Below are positions 25,880-33,426 of a stretch of 64,000 nucleotides of DNA, one piece after another (the first letter of the stretch is position 1; every line of letters starts with the position of its first letter). The notes beneath the pieces were generated by a model, which saw only the letters and a list, made by a program, of their open reading frames with translations, did not search any database and was not told where the DNA came from. Source of the stretch: CAMDPA01 sp965223035 (GTDB lineage Bacteria; Pseudomonadota; Alphaproteobacteria; Rhizobiales; Hyphomicrobiaceae). The stretch is from positions 1,054,001 through 1,118,000 of the forward strand of contig OZ244980.1 of the NCBI GenBank assembly GCA_965223035.1. The letters run 5' to 3'. Position numbers and translations under genes: made by a program.

Positions 25880-27457
25880 ATGATGGGCCGGGCGGTTGAC
25901 AGCAGGGCGGCGGTGCGCGCGCCGGTTTATGGCCGGCAGGTGATGGCCGTGACCGGTCACGCGCTCGCCAGCATGGCGGCGCTCGACGCCCATCGCCGCG
26001 GCGGCAGCTTCGTCGATGCCGCGATCGCTGCCTCGGCGGTGCTCACGGCGGTGCTGGGCCAAGCCACCACGCTTGGCGGGGACGCGTTCTGCCTGGCCTA
26101 TGATGCCGACCGACAAAGGACTTTCGGCCTCAATGCCGGCGGTGTGGCGCCCGCTGCGGCGACGCCAGACCGGTTTGCCGGCGCGATGCCGGCCGATGGG
26201 CCGCTGGCCTCGGTCGTGCCGGGTTTGGTGCGGGGCTGGGAGGCTTTGCACCGCAAGTTCGGCCGCTTGGCGTGGTCCGCCTTGTTCGAGCACGCCATTG
26301 AGGTGGCCGATCAGCACGCCGTGTCCTCTATGCTGGCCACGCGCATGCCCGAAGCGGCTACGCGACTTGCGCAGGATCCGGGGTGCGCGGCGCTCTATCT
26401 GCCAGGTGGTCGGCCGCTCCAGCCGGGAACGGTGTTACGGCAGCCTGCGCTCGCGGCCACCCTGCGGCGGATCGCGGAGGACGGGCCCGATACGTTCTAT
26501 CAGGGCGCGGTGGCAGCAGCGATCGCGAGCGCCTTCGAGCGCGCCGGTGGTTTGATGACGGCGGCCGATTTGGCCGCGTATCAACCGCGATGGGTCGAGC
26601 CGATCTCCACGCTCTATCGCGGCCATCAGGTGTGTGTGATGCCGCCCAATTCCTGCGGTGGATTGCTGTTGATGCAACTTGACGGGTTGTCGGCGATCGA
26701 CCCAGCGCAGCTGATCGCGGACCCGGTGCGCGCGATGGGCTACCAAATGAGCGCCATGAAAGCGGCCTTCCAGTACGGCCGCCCGTTGGTTGCGGACCCC
26801 GATCTGGTCGCAGATGCAGCGGCGCATATGCTCGATCCCCGGATGCGGGCGCGGATGCAGCAGGCCGTGCGCGCCATGGCGGCGAGCGGCCAGGTGCCGG
26901 GCGGTGGCGGGACGGCTTGCGTGCTGGTGGCAGATGCGCAAGGCAACGTGATCGTGATCGTGCAAAGCATCCATAACGTGTTCGGCAGCGGGTTTCGCGA
27001 TCCGGCATCCGGCATACTATTCAATAATCGTATGCAGGATTTCGACCGTCGTCCTGGGCAAGCCGGCAGCGTGGGTCCCGGCCGGCGCCCGTTCCATACC
27101 CTGTGTCCGATCCTGGTGCATCTCGGCGGCCGCCCACGATTTGCTTTGGCCTCTCCAGGCGGCATCTCCCAGACCTTGACGGCAGCGCAGGTTTTGACGC
27201 AGCTCATCGATTACGGGAGCGATGTGGCCGTCGCGGTTGAGGCACCGCGCTGGTGCAATCGCAAATCCGGCGACTTTTTGATCGAGCCGGGCTTGCCTGA
27301 AAGCTTCGTGCCGGCTCTGGCCGATCTCGGCCACGACGTCAGCCGCAGCGGCGATCCCTATTATTTCGGCTCGGCCAAGGCCATCGAGGTCGTTGCGACC
27401 GGCGCGCTGGCGGGCGCGGGCGATCACCGTCGCGAGGCATTTGCCTTGGGCGCTTGA
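25880..27457 (+). CDS. Gamma-glutamyltransferase family protein
   Basis: A 525-residue Ntn hydrolase of the gamma-glutamyltranspeptidase family, normally cleaved in itself before a threonine that becomes the nucleophile. Here that is T345 in PGGGGTACVLVADAQGN. Upstream marks are GHALASMAALDAHRRGGSFV, DAAIAASAVLTAVLG, GGDAFCLAYDA, LNAGGVAP and SVVPGLVRGWEALHRKFGRL; downstream are LFNNRMQDFD and LASPGGISQTLTAAQVL. The usual second threonine after the nucleophile is replaced (GTA instead of GTT). There is no evident signal peptide, unlike periplasmic Ggt, which fits the cytoplasmic-type homologues seen in amide or lactam catabolism. Two ATGs at 25880/25883 follow GCGAGG. Confidence 0.87.
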   Translation: MMGRAVDSRAAVRAPVYGRQVMAVTGHALASMAALDAHRRGGSFVDAAIAASAVLTAVLGQATTLGGDAFCLAYDADRQRTFGLNAGGVAPAAATPDRFAGAMPADGPLASVVPGLVRGWEALHRKFGRLAWSALFEHAIEVADQHAVSSMLATRMPEAATRLAQDPGCAALYLPGGRPLQPGTVLRQPALAATLRRIAEDGPDTFYQGAVAAAIASAFERAGGLMTAADLAAYQPRWVEPISTLYRGHQVCVMPPNSCGGLLLMQLDGLSAIDPAQLIADPVRAMGYQMSAMKAAFQYGRPLVADPDLVADAAAHMLDPRMRARMQQAVRAMAASGQVPGGGGTACVLVADAQGNVIVIVQSIHNVFGSGFRDPASGILFNNRMQDFDRRPGQAGSVGPGRRPFHTLCPILVHLGGRPRFALASPGGISQTLTAAQVLTQLIDYGSDVAVAVEAPRWCNRKSGDFLIEPGLPESFVPALADLGHDVSRSGDPYYFGSAKAIEVVATGALAGAGDHRREAFALGA

Positions 27458-27599
27458 GGGGTCGCCGGCATTCGGCGCGCGGGGACCGTGCCGTCGCTGC
27501 CGGCCATGCGCTTGACACCGGCCGTCAACCCGTGTGCTTGTCCGCGCCAGGATTGCACTTTGCACATCACCAGCTGACTCAGCTGCAGGACCTTCGCAC

Positions 27600-29408
27600 A
27601 TGTCCGATACACCGCTTCATCGTTACCGTTCGCACACCTGTGGCGCACTGCGCCCGGCAGACATCGGCCGCATCGCGCGGTTGTCCGGCTGGGTTCACCG
27701 CGTGCGTGACCATGGCGGGGTGTTGTTCATCGATCTGCGCGATCATTACGGACTAACCCAAGTGGTTGCGGACCCGGACAGCCCGGCGTTCAACACCGCG
27801 GAGGCGGTGCGCTCCGAATGGGTGATCCGCGTCGACGGCAAGGTGCGCCAGCGGCCGGAAGGTACGGACAACCCGGATCTGCCGACCGGTGCGGTGGAAC
27901 TGTTCGCCACTGAGATCGAGGTTCTGAGCCGGGCCAAGGAGCTTCCCGTACCGGTGTTCGGCGAGCCCGACTATCCGGAAGACTTGCGCCTCACCTACCG
28001 ATTCCTCGATTTGAGGCGGGAGACGCTGCACAACAACATCATGTGCCGCCTGGCGGTGGTCCGGTCGATGCGTCAGCGCATGCACGAGGCGGGCTTCGCG
28101 GAGTTCGCAACGCCGATCCTGACCGCGTCGTCTCCGGAAGGCGCCCGCGATTTCCTCGTGCCGTCGCGCCAGCACGCGGGCCGCTTTTACGCGTTGCCGC
28201 AAGCGCCGCAGCAATACAAGCAGCTTTTGATGATCTCCGGTTTCGATCGCTACTTCCAAATCGCGCCGTGCTTTCGCGACGAGGACCCGAGGGCGGATCG
28301 GCTTCCTGGTGAGTTCTATCAGCTCGATGTGGAAATGAGCTTCGTCACACAGGATGACGTGTTTGAAACCATGGAGCCCGTGATCCGGGGCGTGTTCGAA
28401 GAGTTCGCAGCGGGCAAGCCGGTGACGGCGACGTTTCCGCGCATCCCCTATGCCGAGGCCATCGCCAAGTTCGGCACCGACAAGCCCGACCTGCGCAACC
28501 CGATCGAGATGGCCGATGTCTCAGAGCATTTTCGTGGCTCCGGCTTCAAGGTGTTCGCCAACATCCTGGACAAAGATCCGAAGGCCCGGGTGTGGGCGCT
28601 TCCGGCTCCCGGCGGCGGCTCTCGCGCCTTTTGCGACCGGATGAATGCCTGGGCGCAAGGAGAGGGCCAGCCTGGCCTGGCTTACATCTTCTGGCGGGAG
28701 GGTGAAGCGGGCGGGGCCGGGCCGGTGGCGCGCAACATCGGGCCGGAGCGGGCCGGCGCCATCCAAGCTCAGCTCGGCCTCGCGCAGGGGGACGCCGTGT
28801 TCTTCGCGGCGGGAAATCCCGTCAAGTTCGGCTCATTCGCCGGCGCGGCGCGCGATAAAATCGGCGCCGAGCTCAGTTTGGTGGATGAGCAGCGGTTGGC
28901 GCTCGCTTGGATCGTCGATTTTCCAATGTTCGAATGGGACGATGAGCAAAAGAAGATCGAGTTTTCGCACAACCCGTTCTCGATGCCGCAAGGCGGCTTG
29001 GCCGCGCTCGAGGCGGCCACGTCGGACGAGGCGTTGCTGGCACTGAAGGCCCATCAATACGACTTGGTCTGCAATGGCTATGAGATCGCGTCGGGTTCGA
29101 TCCGCAACCACGACCCGGAGATCATGGTGAAGGCGTTCGCCATCGCCGGCATGCCGGTAGACGACGTTAAAGCCAAATTCGGCGGTCTGTATCGCGCTTT
29201 CCAGTACGGCGCCCCTCCGCACGGCGGTATGGCAGCCGGGGTCGACCGCATCGTGATGATCGTGCTGGGCGCCAAAAACCTGCGCGAGGTGGCCCTGTTT
29301 CCAATGAATCAACAGGCCAGCGATCTGTTGATGGGGGCGCCGACGGAGATCGCGCCACGGCATCTGCGGGAGTTGTCGATCAGGGTCGTGGCCGACAAGG
29401 GCGGATAG
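27600..29408 (+). CDS. aspS: Aspartyl-tRNA synthetase
   Basis: This is a class II synthetase charging tRNA-Asp with aspartate in the cytoplasm. The 602-residue protein has the N-terminal OB anticodon-binding domain (RIARLSGWVHRVRDHGGVLF), then DLRRETLHNNI. Motif 2 is FRDEDPRADRLPGEFYQLD, the bacterial GAD insertion runs from about 300 to 420, and motif 3 is GGMAAGVDRIVMIVLG. Length and the insertion mark the bacterial AspRS type. In alphaproteobacteria this form is often non-discriminating with GatCAB, which I cannot test here. CAGGACC precedes the ATG. A tRNA-Asp gene lies 10 kb downstream but is unlinked. Confidence 0.96.
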   Translation: MSDTPLHRYRSHTCGALRPADIGRIARLSGWVHRVRDHGGVLFIDLRDHYGLTQVVADPDSPAFNTAEAVRSEWVIRVDGKVRQRPEGTDNPDLPTGAVELFATEIEVLSRAKELPVPVFGEPDYPEDLRLTYRFLDLRRETLHNNIMCRLAVVRSMRQRMHEAGFAEFATPILTASSPEGARDFLVPSRQHAGRFYALPQAPQQYKQLLMISGFDRYFQIAPCFRDEDPRADRLPGEFYQLDVEMSFVTQDDVFETMEPVIRGVFEEFAAGKPVTATFPRIPYAEAIAKFGTDKPDLRNPIEMADVSEHFRGSGFKVFANILDKDPKARVWALPAPGGGSRAFCDRMNAWAQGEGQPGLAYIFWREGEAGGAGPVARNIGPERAGAIQAQLGLAQGDAVFFAAGNPVKFGSFAGAARDKIGAELSLVDEQRLALAWIVDFPMFEWDDEQKKIEFSHNPFSMPQGGLAALEAATSDEALLALKAHQYDLVCNGYEIASGSIRNHDPEIMVKAFAIAGMPVDDVKAKFGGLYRAFQYGAPPHGGMAAGVDRIVMIVLGAKNLREVALFPMNQQASDLLMGAPTEIAPRHLRELSIRVVADKGG

Positions 29409-29725
29409 CCTTGGTGCGCCTGGGATCGTCAAACCGAGCGTGCGCGAGCCGCTGAAACGGCGGGTCGGGTCGCGATCCCGGCCGTTTGGCGCAATTGAAC
29501 GGGTCTTCAACGGGTCTTCGCTGTGTAAAAGCGCGCCAATGGGTTGTCAGCGGGCGGGCTCGGCCGTTTCGTACCAGCGGTGGCAGCGCTGTCCTGTCGG
29601 CGTTTGGCAGCATCACCACATCTCCCCGCCACAATCGTGGTGGATGGATGCACAGCGCCCGGTGGCGCTTGTTTTCGAAGGATGGTTGTGAAGTTTGAGT
29701 TCGCGATAGCGAAGGTGCGTCAGCC
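29409..29725. other. Intergenic region before ftsE
   Basis: About 315 bp with no gene. It contains CCGCCACAATCGTGGTGG (29628-29645), a partial inverted repeat like the loop region of family 2. It should hold the ftsE promoter. Confidence 0.4.
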
Positions 29726-30382
29726 GTGATCCAAATGCGCAATGTGGCCTTGAGTTATGATCGCGGGCCAGAAGTGCTTCATGAGGTCAACCTGCACCTG
29801 GTGCCGGGCTCATTTCACTTTCTGACCGGTCCTTCTGGCGCCGGCAAAACCTCACTGTTGCGCCTCATGCTGCTGTCGCTGCAGCCCTCGCGTGGACAGC
29901 TTCAGCTGTTTGGCCAGGATGTGACACACTTGAGCACGGCACGACGGGCGCAGTTGCGACGCCGCATCGGCATCGTCTTTCAGGACTTCCGCCTGCTCGA
30001 CCACATGACGACATGGGAAAATGTGGCGCTGCCGCTGCGCGTGCTGGGTAAGGGCATCGATGAGTACCGCGAGGATGTCACCGACCTGCTGCAGTGGGTG
30101 GGTCTCGGCGATCGCATGCACGCCGCGCCATCGGTGTTGTCCGGCGGAGAAAAGCAGCGCGCGGCGATTGCACGTGCCGTCATCGGCAAGCCAGAGTTGT
30201 TGCTGGCCGACGAGCCCACCGGCAACGTTGACCCGCAGATGGCGCGCCGGCTGTTACGCCTGTTCATCGAGCTCAATAGGCTCGGGACGTCCGTCGTCAT
30301 CGCTACCCACGATCATCAGTTGATGCGGCATCACCGAGCGCCGCGCATGGAGCTATTCAACGGTAATGTCCGGATCGTATGA
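29726..30382 (+). CDS. ftsE: Cell division ATP-binding protein FtsE
   Basis: This is the ABC ATPase of the FtsEX complex, which acts at the division site and controls septal peptidoglycan hydrolases. The 218-residue protein has Walker A GPSGAGKTSLLRL (36-48), the Q-loop IVFQDFRLLDHM, signature LSGGEKQRAAIARA, Walker B LLLADEPTGNVD and H-loop IATHDHQL. The GTG at 29726 is taken as the start because homologues begin with MIxxxxV; an ATG three codons later is possible. It overlaps ftsX by 17 bp, so the two are translationally coupled. Confidence 0.95.
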   Translation: MIQMRNVALSYDRGPEVLHEVNLHLVPGSFHFLTGPSGAGKTSLLRLMLLSLQPSRGQLQLFGQDVTHLSTARRAQLRRRIGIVFQDFRLLDHMTTWENVALPLRVLGKGIDEYREDVTDLLQWVGLGDRMHAAPSVLSGGEKQRAAIARAVIGKPELLLADEPTGNVDPQMARRLLRLFIELNRLGTSVVIATHDHQLMRHHRAPRMELFNGNVRIV

Positions 30383-31478
30383 CAGATCGGGCCACCCTGG
30401 CGGCCTCTATGACCCTGGGTCGGCGGCGCCGGACTATGGCGAATTTCACGACGAGACCCCGAGAACCGGCGCACCCTCGCGGCGCGGCGGCGATCGCTTG
30501 TCCGATCATCAGGAGGCCTGGCAGACGCGTCAGTCAGAGCTGACCGCGCACAGCCGCGAGGACATAGAGGAGCTGGAGCTGCGGCGGACGCCGATCGTGC
30601 CGGCAGGCTCGGTCACCGGGCGCTCGTTGGTCCTCGTCGTCTCGATCATGTGCTTTCTGGCCTGCTTGACAGCGGGTGCGGTGTACATGATCAACGAATC
30701 CGCGTCGGCGTGGTTGCGGGACATCGCCAGCGAGGTGACGGTACAGGTCGAGCCGCGCCAGCGCGAGGACTTGGACCGAACCGTAGCTGAGCTGACGGCG
30801 TTTTTGGCGCAGCAGCGCGGGATCGTCGAGGCCAAGCCGTTCAGCCGCGACCAGTCGGCCGCCTTGTTGGAGCCGTGGCTGGGGCAAACCGATGCGCTCG
30901 ACAGTTTGCCGATGCCGCGCCTGATCGCGGTCGAGATCGCGCGGGACGCACCACCTGATTTGACGGTTCTCAAGGCCCAATTGGCCCAGAGATTTCCCAA
31001 CGCGCAGCTCGACGACCACCGGCAGTGGCAGCAGCAGATCCGATCGGTCACCCGCTCGTTGGCGCTGGGCGGTCTGACCATCCTGCTGTTGGTGGCCGCG
31101 GCGACCACCGCCATCATCATCTCGGCAACGCAAAGCGCAATGGCATCGAACAAAGAAATCGTGGAAGTGCTTCACTTCGTTGGTGCGACTGACCGCTTTA
31201 TCGCCCGGGAGTTTGAAGGCCATTTCCTGCGGTTGGGGATCCGTGCCGGCCTGGTCGGTGCCGTGTTGGCGATGGCGATGTTCTTCTTACTGCCGTTTGG
31301 CATGCAACTGATGGGCGGCGGGAGCGTCACGCAAGTCGAGCTGTCACGGCTGATCGGTACGGGTACACTAGATTTGAAGGGATATTTGTTGCTGCTGGGG
31401 CTGGTCGTCGTGATTTCGGCACTTTGCATGCTGACATCCCGCTTTGGTGTATACCGTATTCTTCACGCGCAGCAGTGA
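30366..31478 (+). CDS. ftsX: Cell division protein FtsX
   Basis: This is the inner-membrane partner of FtsE. The 370-residue protein has a long hydrophilic cytoplasmic N-terminus (residues 1-80, rich in Gly, Asp and Arg). TM1 is at about 86-107 (LVLVVSIMCFLACLTAGAVY), followed by a periplasmic domain of about 120 residues (VTVQVEPRQREDLDRTVAEL). Three further helices follow (LALGGLTILLLVAAATTAII, a helix around AGLVGAVLAMAMFFLLPFGM, and LLLLGLVVVISALCMLTS). The NKEIVEVLHFVGATDRFIAREF coupling segment is typical. The extended N-terminus is longer than in E. coli but common in alphaproteobacteria. Confidence 0.93.
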   Translation: MSGSYDRSGHPGGLYDPGSAAPDYGEFHDETPRTGAPSRRGGDRLSDHQEAWQTRQSELTAHSREDIEELELRRTPIVPAGSVTGRSLVLVVSIMCFLACLTAGAVYMINESASAWLRDIASEVTVQVEPRQREDLDRTVAELTAFLAQQRGIVEAKPFSRDQSAALLEPWLGQTDALDSLPMPRLIAVEIARDAPPDLTVLKAQLAQRFPNAQLDDHRQWQQQIRSVTRSLALGGLTILLLVAAATTAIIISATQSAMASNKEIVEVLHFVGATDRFIAREFEGHFLRLGIRAGLVGAVLAMAMFFLLPFGMQLMGGGSVTQVELSRLIGTGTLDLKGYLLLLGLVVVISALCMLTSRFGVYRILHAQQ

Positions 31479-31595
31479 CGCGATCCGTTCATTCTTGGCT
31501 GGTGGCGAATGTTGGTTTTGAGTGAAGGACGACAGCGCTGAACGTGCTGCTTGTTGGGAGTTCGCAGCCCACACCAGGAGATTGCCGCTATCGGC

Positions 31596-32267
31596 ATGCG
31601 AACGAGACGAGCGCCGATGAGAAGAACGATAAGAGCAATGGTCATCGCGGGCGTCGTAGGCGCGAGCCTCTTCGTGGTCGGTTTCATCGTGTTCGCAAAC
31701 AGGTCGATGCGACTGCCGCCCGAGGACATCGTCGGTGCCGACGGGATTGTCGTGCTCACCGGTGGAAGTCGCCGTATCGACGCGGGATTGGGCTTGTTAC
31801 ACCGTGGCCTGGGGCGCCGATTGTTGATCTCCGGCGTTAATCCTCGCACCACTCGACAGGCCCTATATCGTCACGTGAACCCGGCGATTCCGGCGCCGAA
31901 ATGCTGCGTTGACATCGGTTATCGCGCCCGCGACACGATCGGCAACGCGCGCGAGACCCGTGATTGGGCGCGCCGCCACGGCTTCAAAAGTTTGATTGTC
32001 GTCACCTCAAGCTACCACGTGCCGCGCAGCTTGAGTGAAATTGGACGTGCCCTGCCGGACGTTCAACTCAAGGCCTACCCGGTGGTCCCCAGCACGCTCC
32101 ACGGCCGCGGTTGGTGGCAGAGTTTTGCGACCACCCGCTTGTTGGTTGCGGAGTACATCAAGCTGTTGCCGTCTGCTGCGCGCTACATGGCAGCGCGCGT
32201 TCTCAACCCGATCCGAGCGGTCGCCAGGCCAGGCAGTGCCAGTAATCCGCACGCCGCCGCGTTCTGA
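31596..32267 (+). CDS. YdcF/ElyC family membrane-anchored protein (DUF218)
   Basis: A 223-residue protein with one N-terminal membrane anchor (AMVIAGVVGASLFVVGFIVF) followed by a periplasmic DUF218 domain. The domain contains DGIVVLTGGSRRIDAGLGLL, RLLISGVNP, RDTIGNARETRDWARRHGFK, VVTSSYHVPRSLSEI and YPVVPSTLHGRGWWQSF. E. coli ElyC, a relative, affects envelope synthesis. The place between ftsEX and plsC is conserved in many alphaproteobacteria and supports an envelope role. The start is uncertain (ATG at 31596 or 31617). Confidence 0.85.
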   Translation: MRTRRAPMRRTIRAMVIAGVVGASLFVVGFIVFANRSMRLPPEDIVGADGIVVLTGGSRRIDAGLGLLHRGLGRRLLISGVNPRTTRQALYRHVNPAIPAPKCCVDIGYRARDTIGNARETRDWARRHGFKSLIVVTSSYHVPRSLSEIGRALPDVQLKAYPVVPSTLHGRGWWQSFATTRLLVAEYIKLLPSAARYMAARVLNPIRAVARPGSASNPHAAAF

Positions 32268-32416
32268 TGCAACCGTCATATTGCCGGGCAGGCCCGGTCT
32301 GATAGTCTGCAAGCTCGCTGGTGGTGCGCGATCGCTCGGGTCGCGGCTGCGCAGGTCGACCTTCTGGCTATGGACATGTCGAACATCAGGCTCGTCGGCG
32401 CGGTCGGGATGCGGCA

Positions 32417-33259
32417 ATGCTGATGCTGCGCTCGATCGTCTACCTGATCGCCTTTTACGGCGCGACGGCGCTGTTCTTGGTGCTCGGGTGCCCATTGCTG
32501 TTGTGCCCGCGCGCCTGGGCGATGGCCGGATTGCGCGCGCATGGGCTGACCTGTGTGTGGTTGCTGCGGGTCATCGTCGGCACCGGCATGGAGGTGCGGG
32601 GACGCGGTCATCTGCCCGCCGGCGCCTATCTGGTGGCGTCAAAGCATCAATCTGCTTGGGATACCTTCGCGCTGATCCCCCTCTTTCGGGATCCCGCGAT
32701 CATCCTCAAGGCGGAACTCGGCGGCATTCCTCTTTACGGCTGGTTCTGCCGAAAGTTCGAGCACATCCTGATTAGTCGCGAGCGCGCTGCTGTGGCGCTT
32801 AGATCGTTGCTGGCGGATGCGCACCAGCGGGCTGAGCAAGGCCGCGAGATCCTGATCTTTCCGGAGGGCACGCGGATGCCGCCGGGTGCGCCGCCGGCTT
32901 ACAAGCCCGGGGTCGTCGCCCTCTACGAGGGGCTTGGGATACCGTGCGTGCCGATCGCGCTCAATTCCGGTCTGTTCTGGCCGCGCCGCAGTATCATGCG
33001 CTATCCCGGTACCATCGTGGTGGATATTCTGGAACCGATCCCGCCCGGCCTTGCGCGCGCTCAATTCCGCCAACAGCTGGAGCACAGGATCGAGGCGGCG
33101 AGTGATCGACTGATCGCCGAGGCGGCACACCTCCCGCATCCGCCACCGCTGCCAAATCCGTTCCGAACGCGGCTAGATCATCGCGCCTTACATCGGAACC
33201 GCAACGCCGATTCCAATTGCGCCGGTTCCGATTTAAGGCGCAAAGATGATCGCTCTTAA
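32417..33259 (+). CDS. plsC: 1-acyl-sn-glycerol-3-phosphate acyltransferase, C-terminus formed by a repeat
   Basis: PlsC acylates lysophosphatidate in phospholipid synthesis at the inner membrane. The 280-residue protein has an N-terminal hydrophobic segment (YLIAFYGATALFLVLGCPLL). The catalytic HX4D box appears as SKHQSAWDTFAL, followed by ILKAELGGIPLYGW, the FPEGTR motif and the proline-rich PGAPPAYKPGVVALY. The last 28 codons, from CTA at 33173 (LDHRALHRNRNADSN and following), are encoded by a family-1 repeat, and the TAA stop lies in its linker. Without the element the frame would run RTRLATKTKIEQK and stop. The catalytic domain is complete, so function is probably kept. Confidence 0.92.
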   Translation: MLMLRSIVYLIAFYGATALFLVLGCPLLLCPRAWAMAGLRAHGLTCVWLLRVIVGTGMEVRGRGHLPAGAYLVASKHQSAWDTFALIPLFRDPAIILKAELGGIPLYGWFCRKFEHILISRERAAVALRSLLADAHQRAEQGREILIFPEGTRMPPGAPPAYKPGVVALYEGLGIPCVPIALNSGLFWPRRSIMRYPGTIVVDILEPIPPGLARAQFRQQLEHRIEAASDRLIAEAAHLPHPPPLPNPFRTRLDHRALHRNRNADSNCAGSDLRRKDDRS

Positions 33260-33326
33260 AGTGGTGAGCAACTTTCTGCCTTTAATCGGGATCGTTCCGA
33301 TTCCGATTAAAGGCAGGCTGCTCTAG
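33173..33326. repeat. Family-1 element, full length, overlapping the plsC 3' end
   Basis: CTAGATCATCGCGCC, hairpin A with the long loop CAACGCCGATTCCAATTGCG, CTTAAAGTGGT linker, hairpin B, GGCAGGCTGCTCTAG. It is nearly identical to the copy at 431-584. CTAG stands at both ends. It lies between plsC and the nrdJ control region. Confidence 0.88.
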
Positions 33327-33343
33327 CAACCAAAACCAAGATT

Positions 33344-33358
33344 GAACAAAAATAGAAC
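33344..33358 (+). promoter_or_regulatory. LexA (SOS) box upstream of nrdJ
   Basis: GAACAAAAATAGAAC is an exact GAAC-N7-GAAC, the complement of the alphaproteobacterial LexA site GTTC-N7-GTTC, and the A-rich spacer is also typical. It lies 69 bp before the nrdJ start codon, with TTGTTGAC starting two bases after it. This predicts repression by LexA and induction after DNA damage. Confidence 0.72.
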
Positions 33359-33426
33359 ATTTGTTGACGCGGTGCGCAGATGCCGTTAGGTGTGGTGGAC
33401 AGTTTCAGTGTAGCCGATCAGATCCA

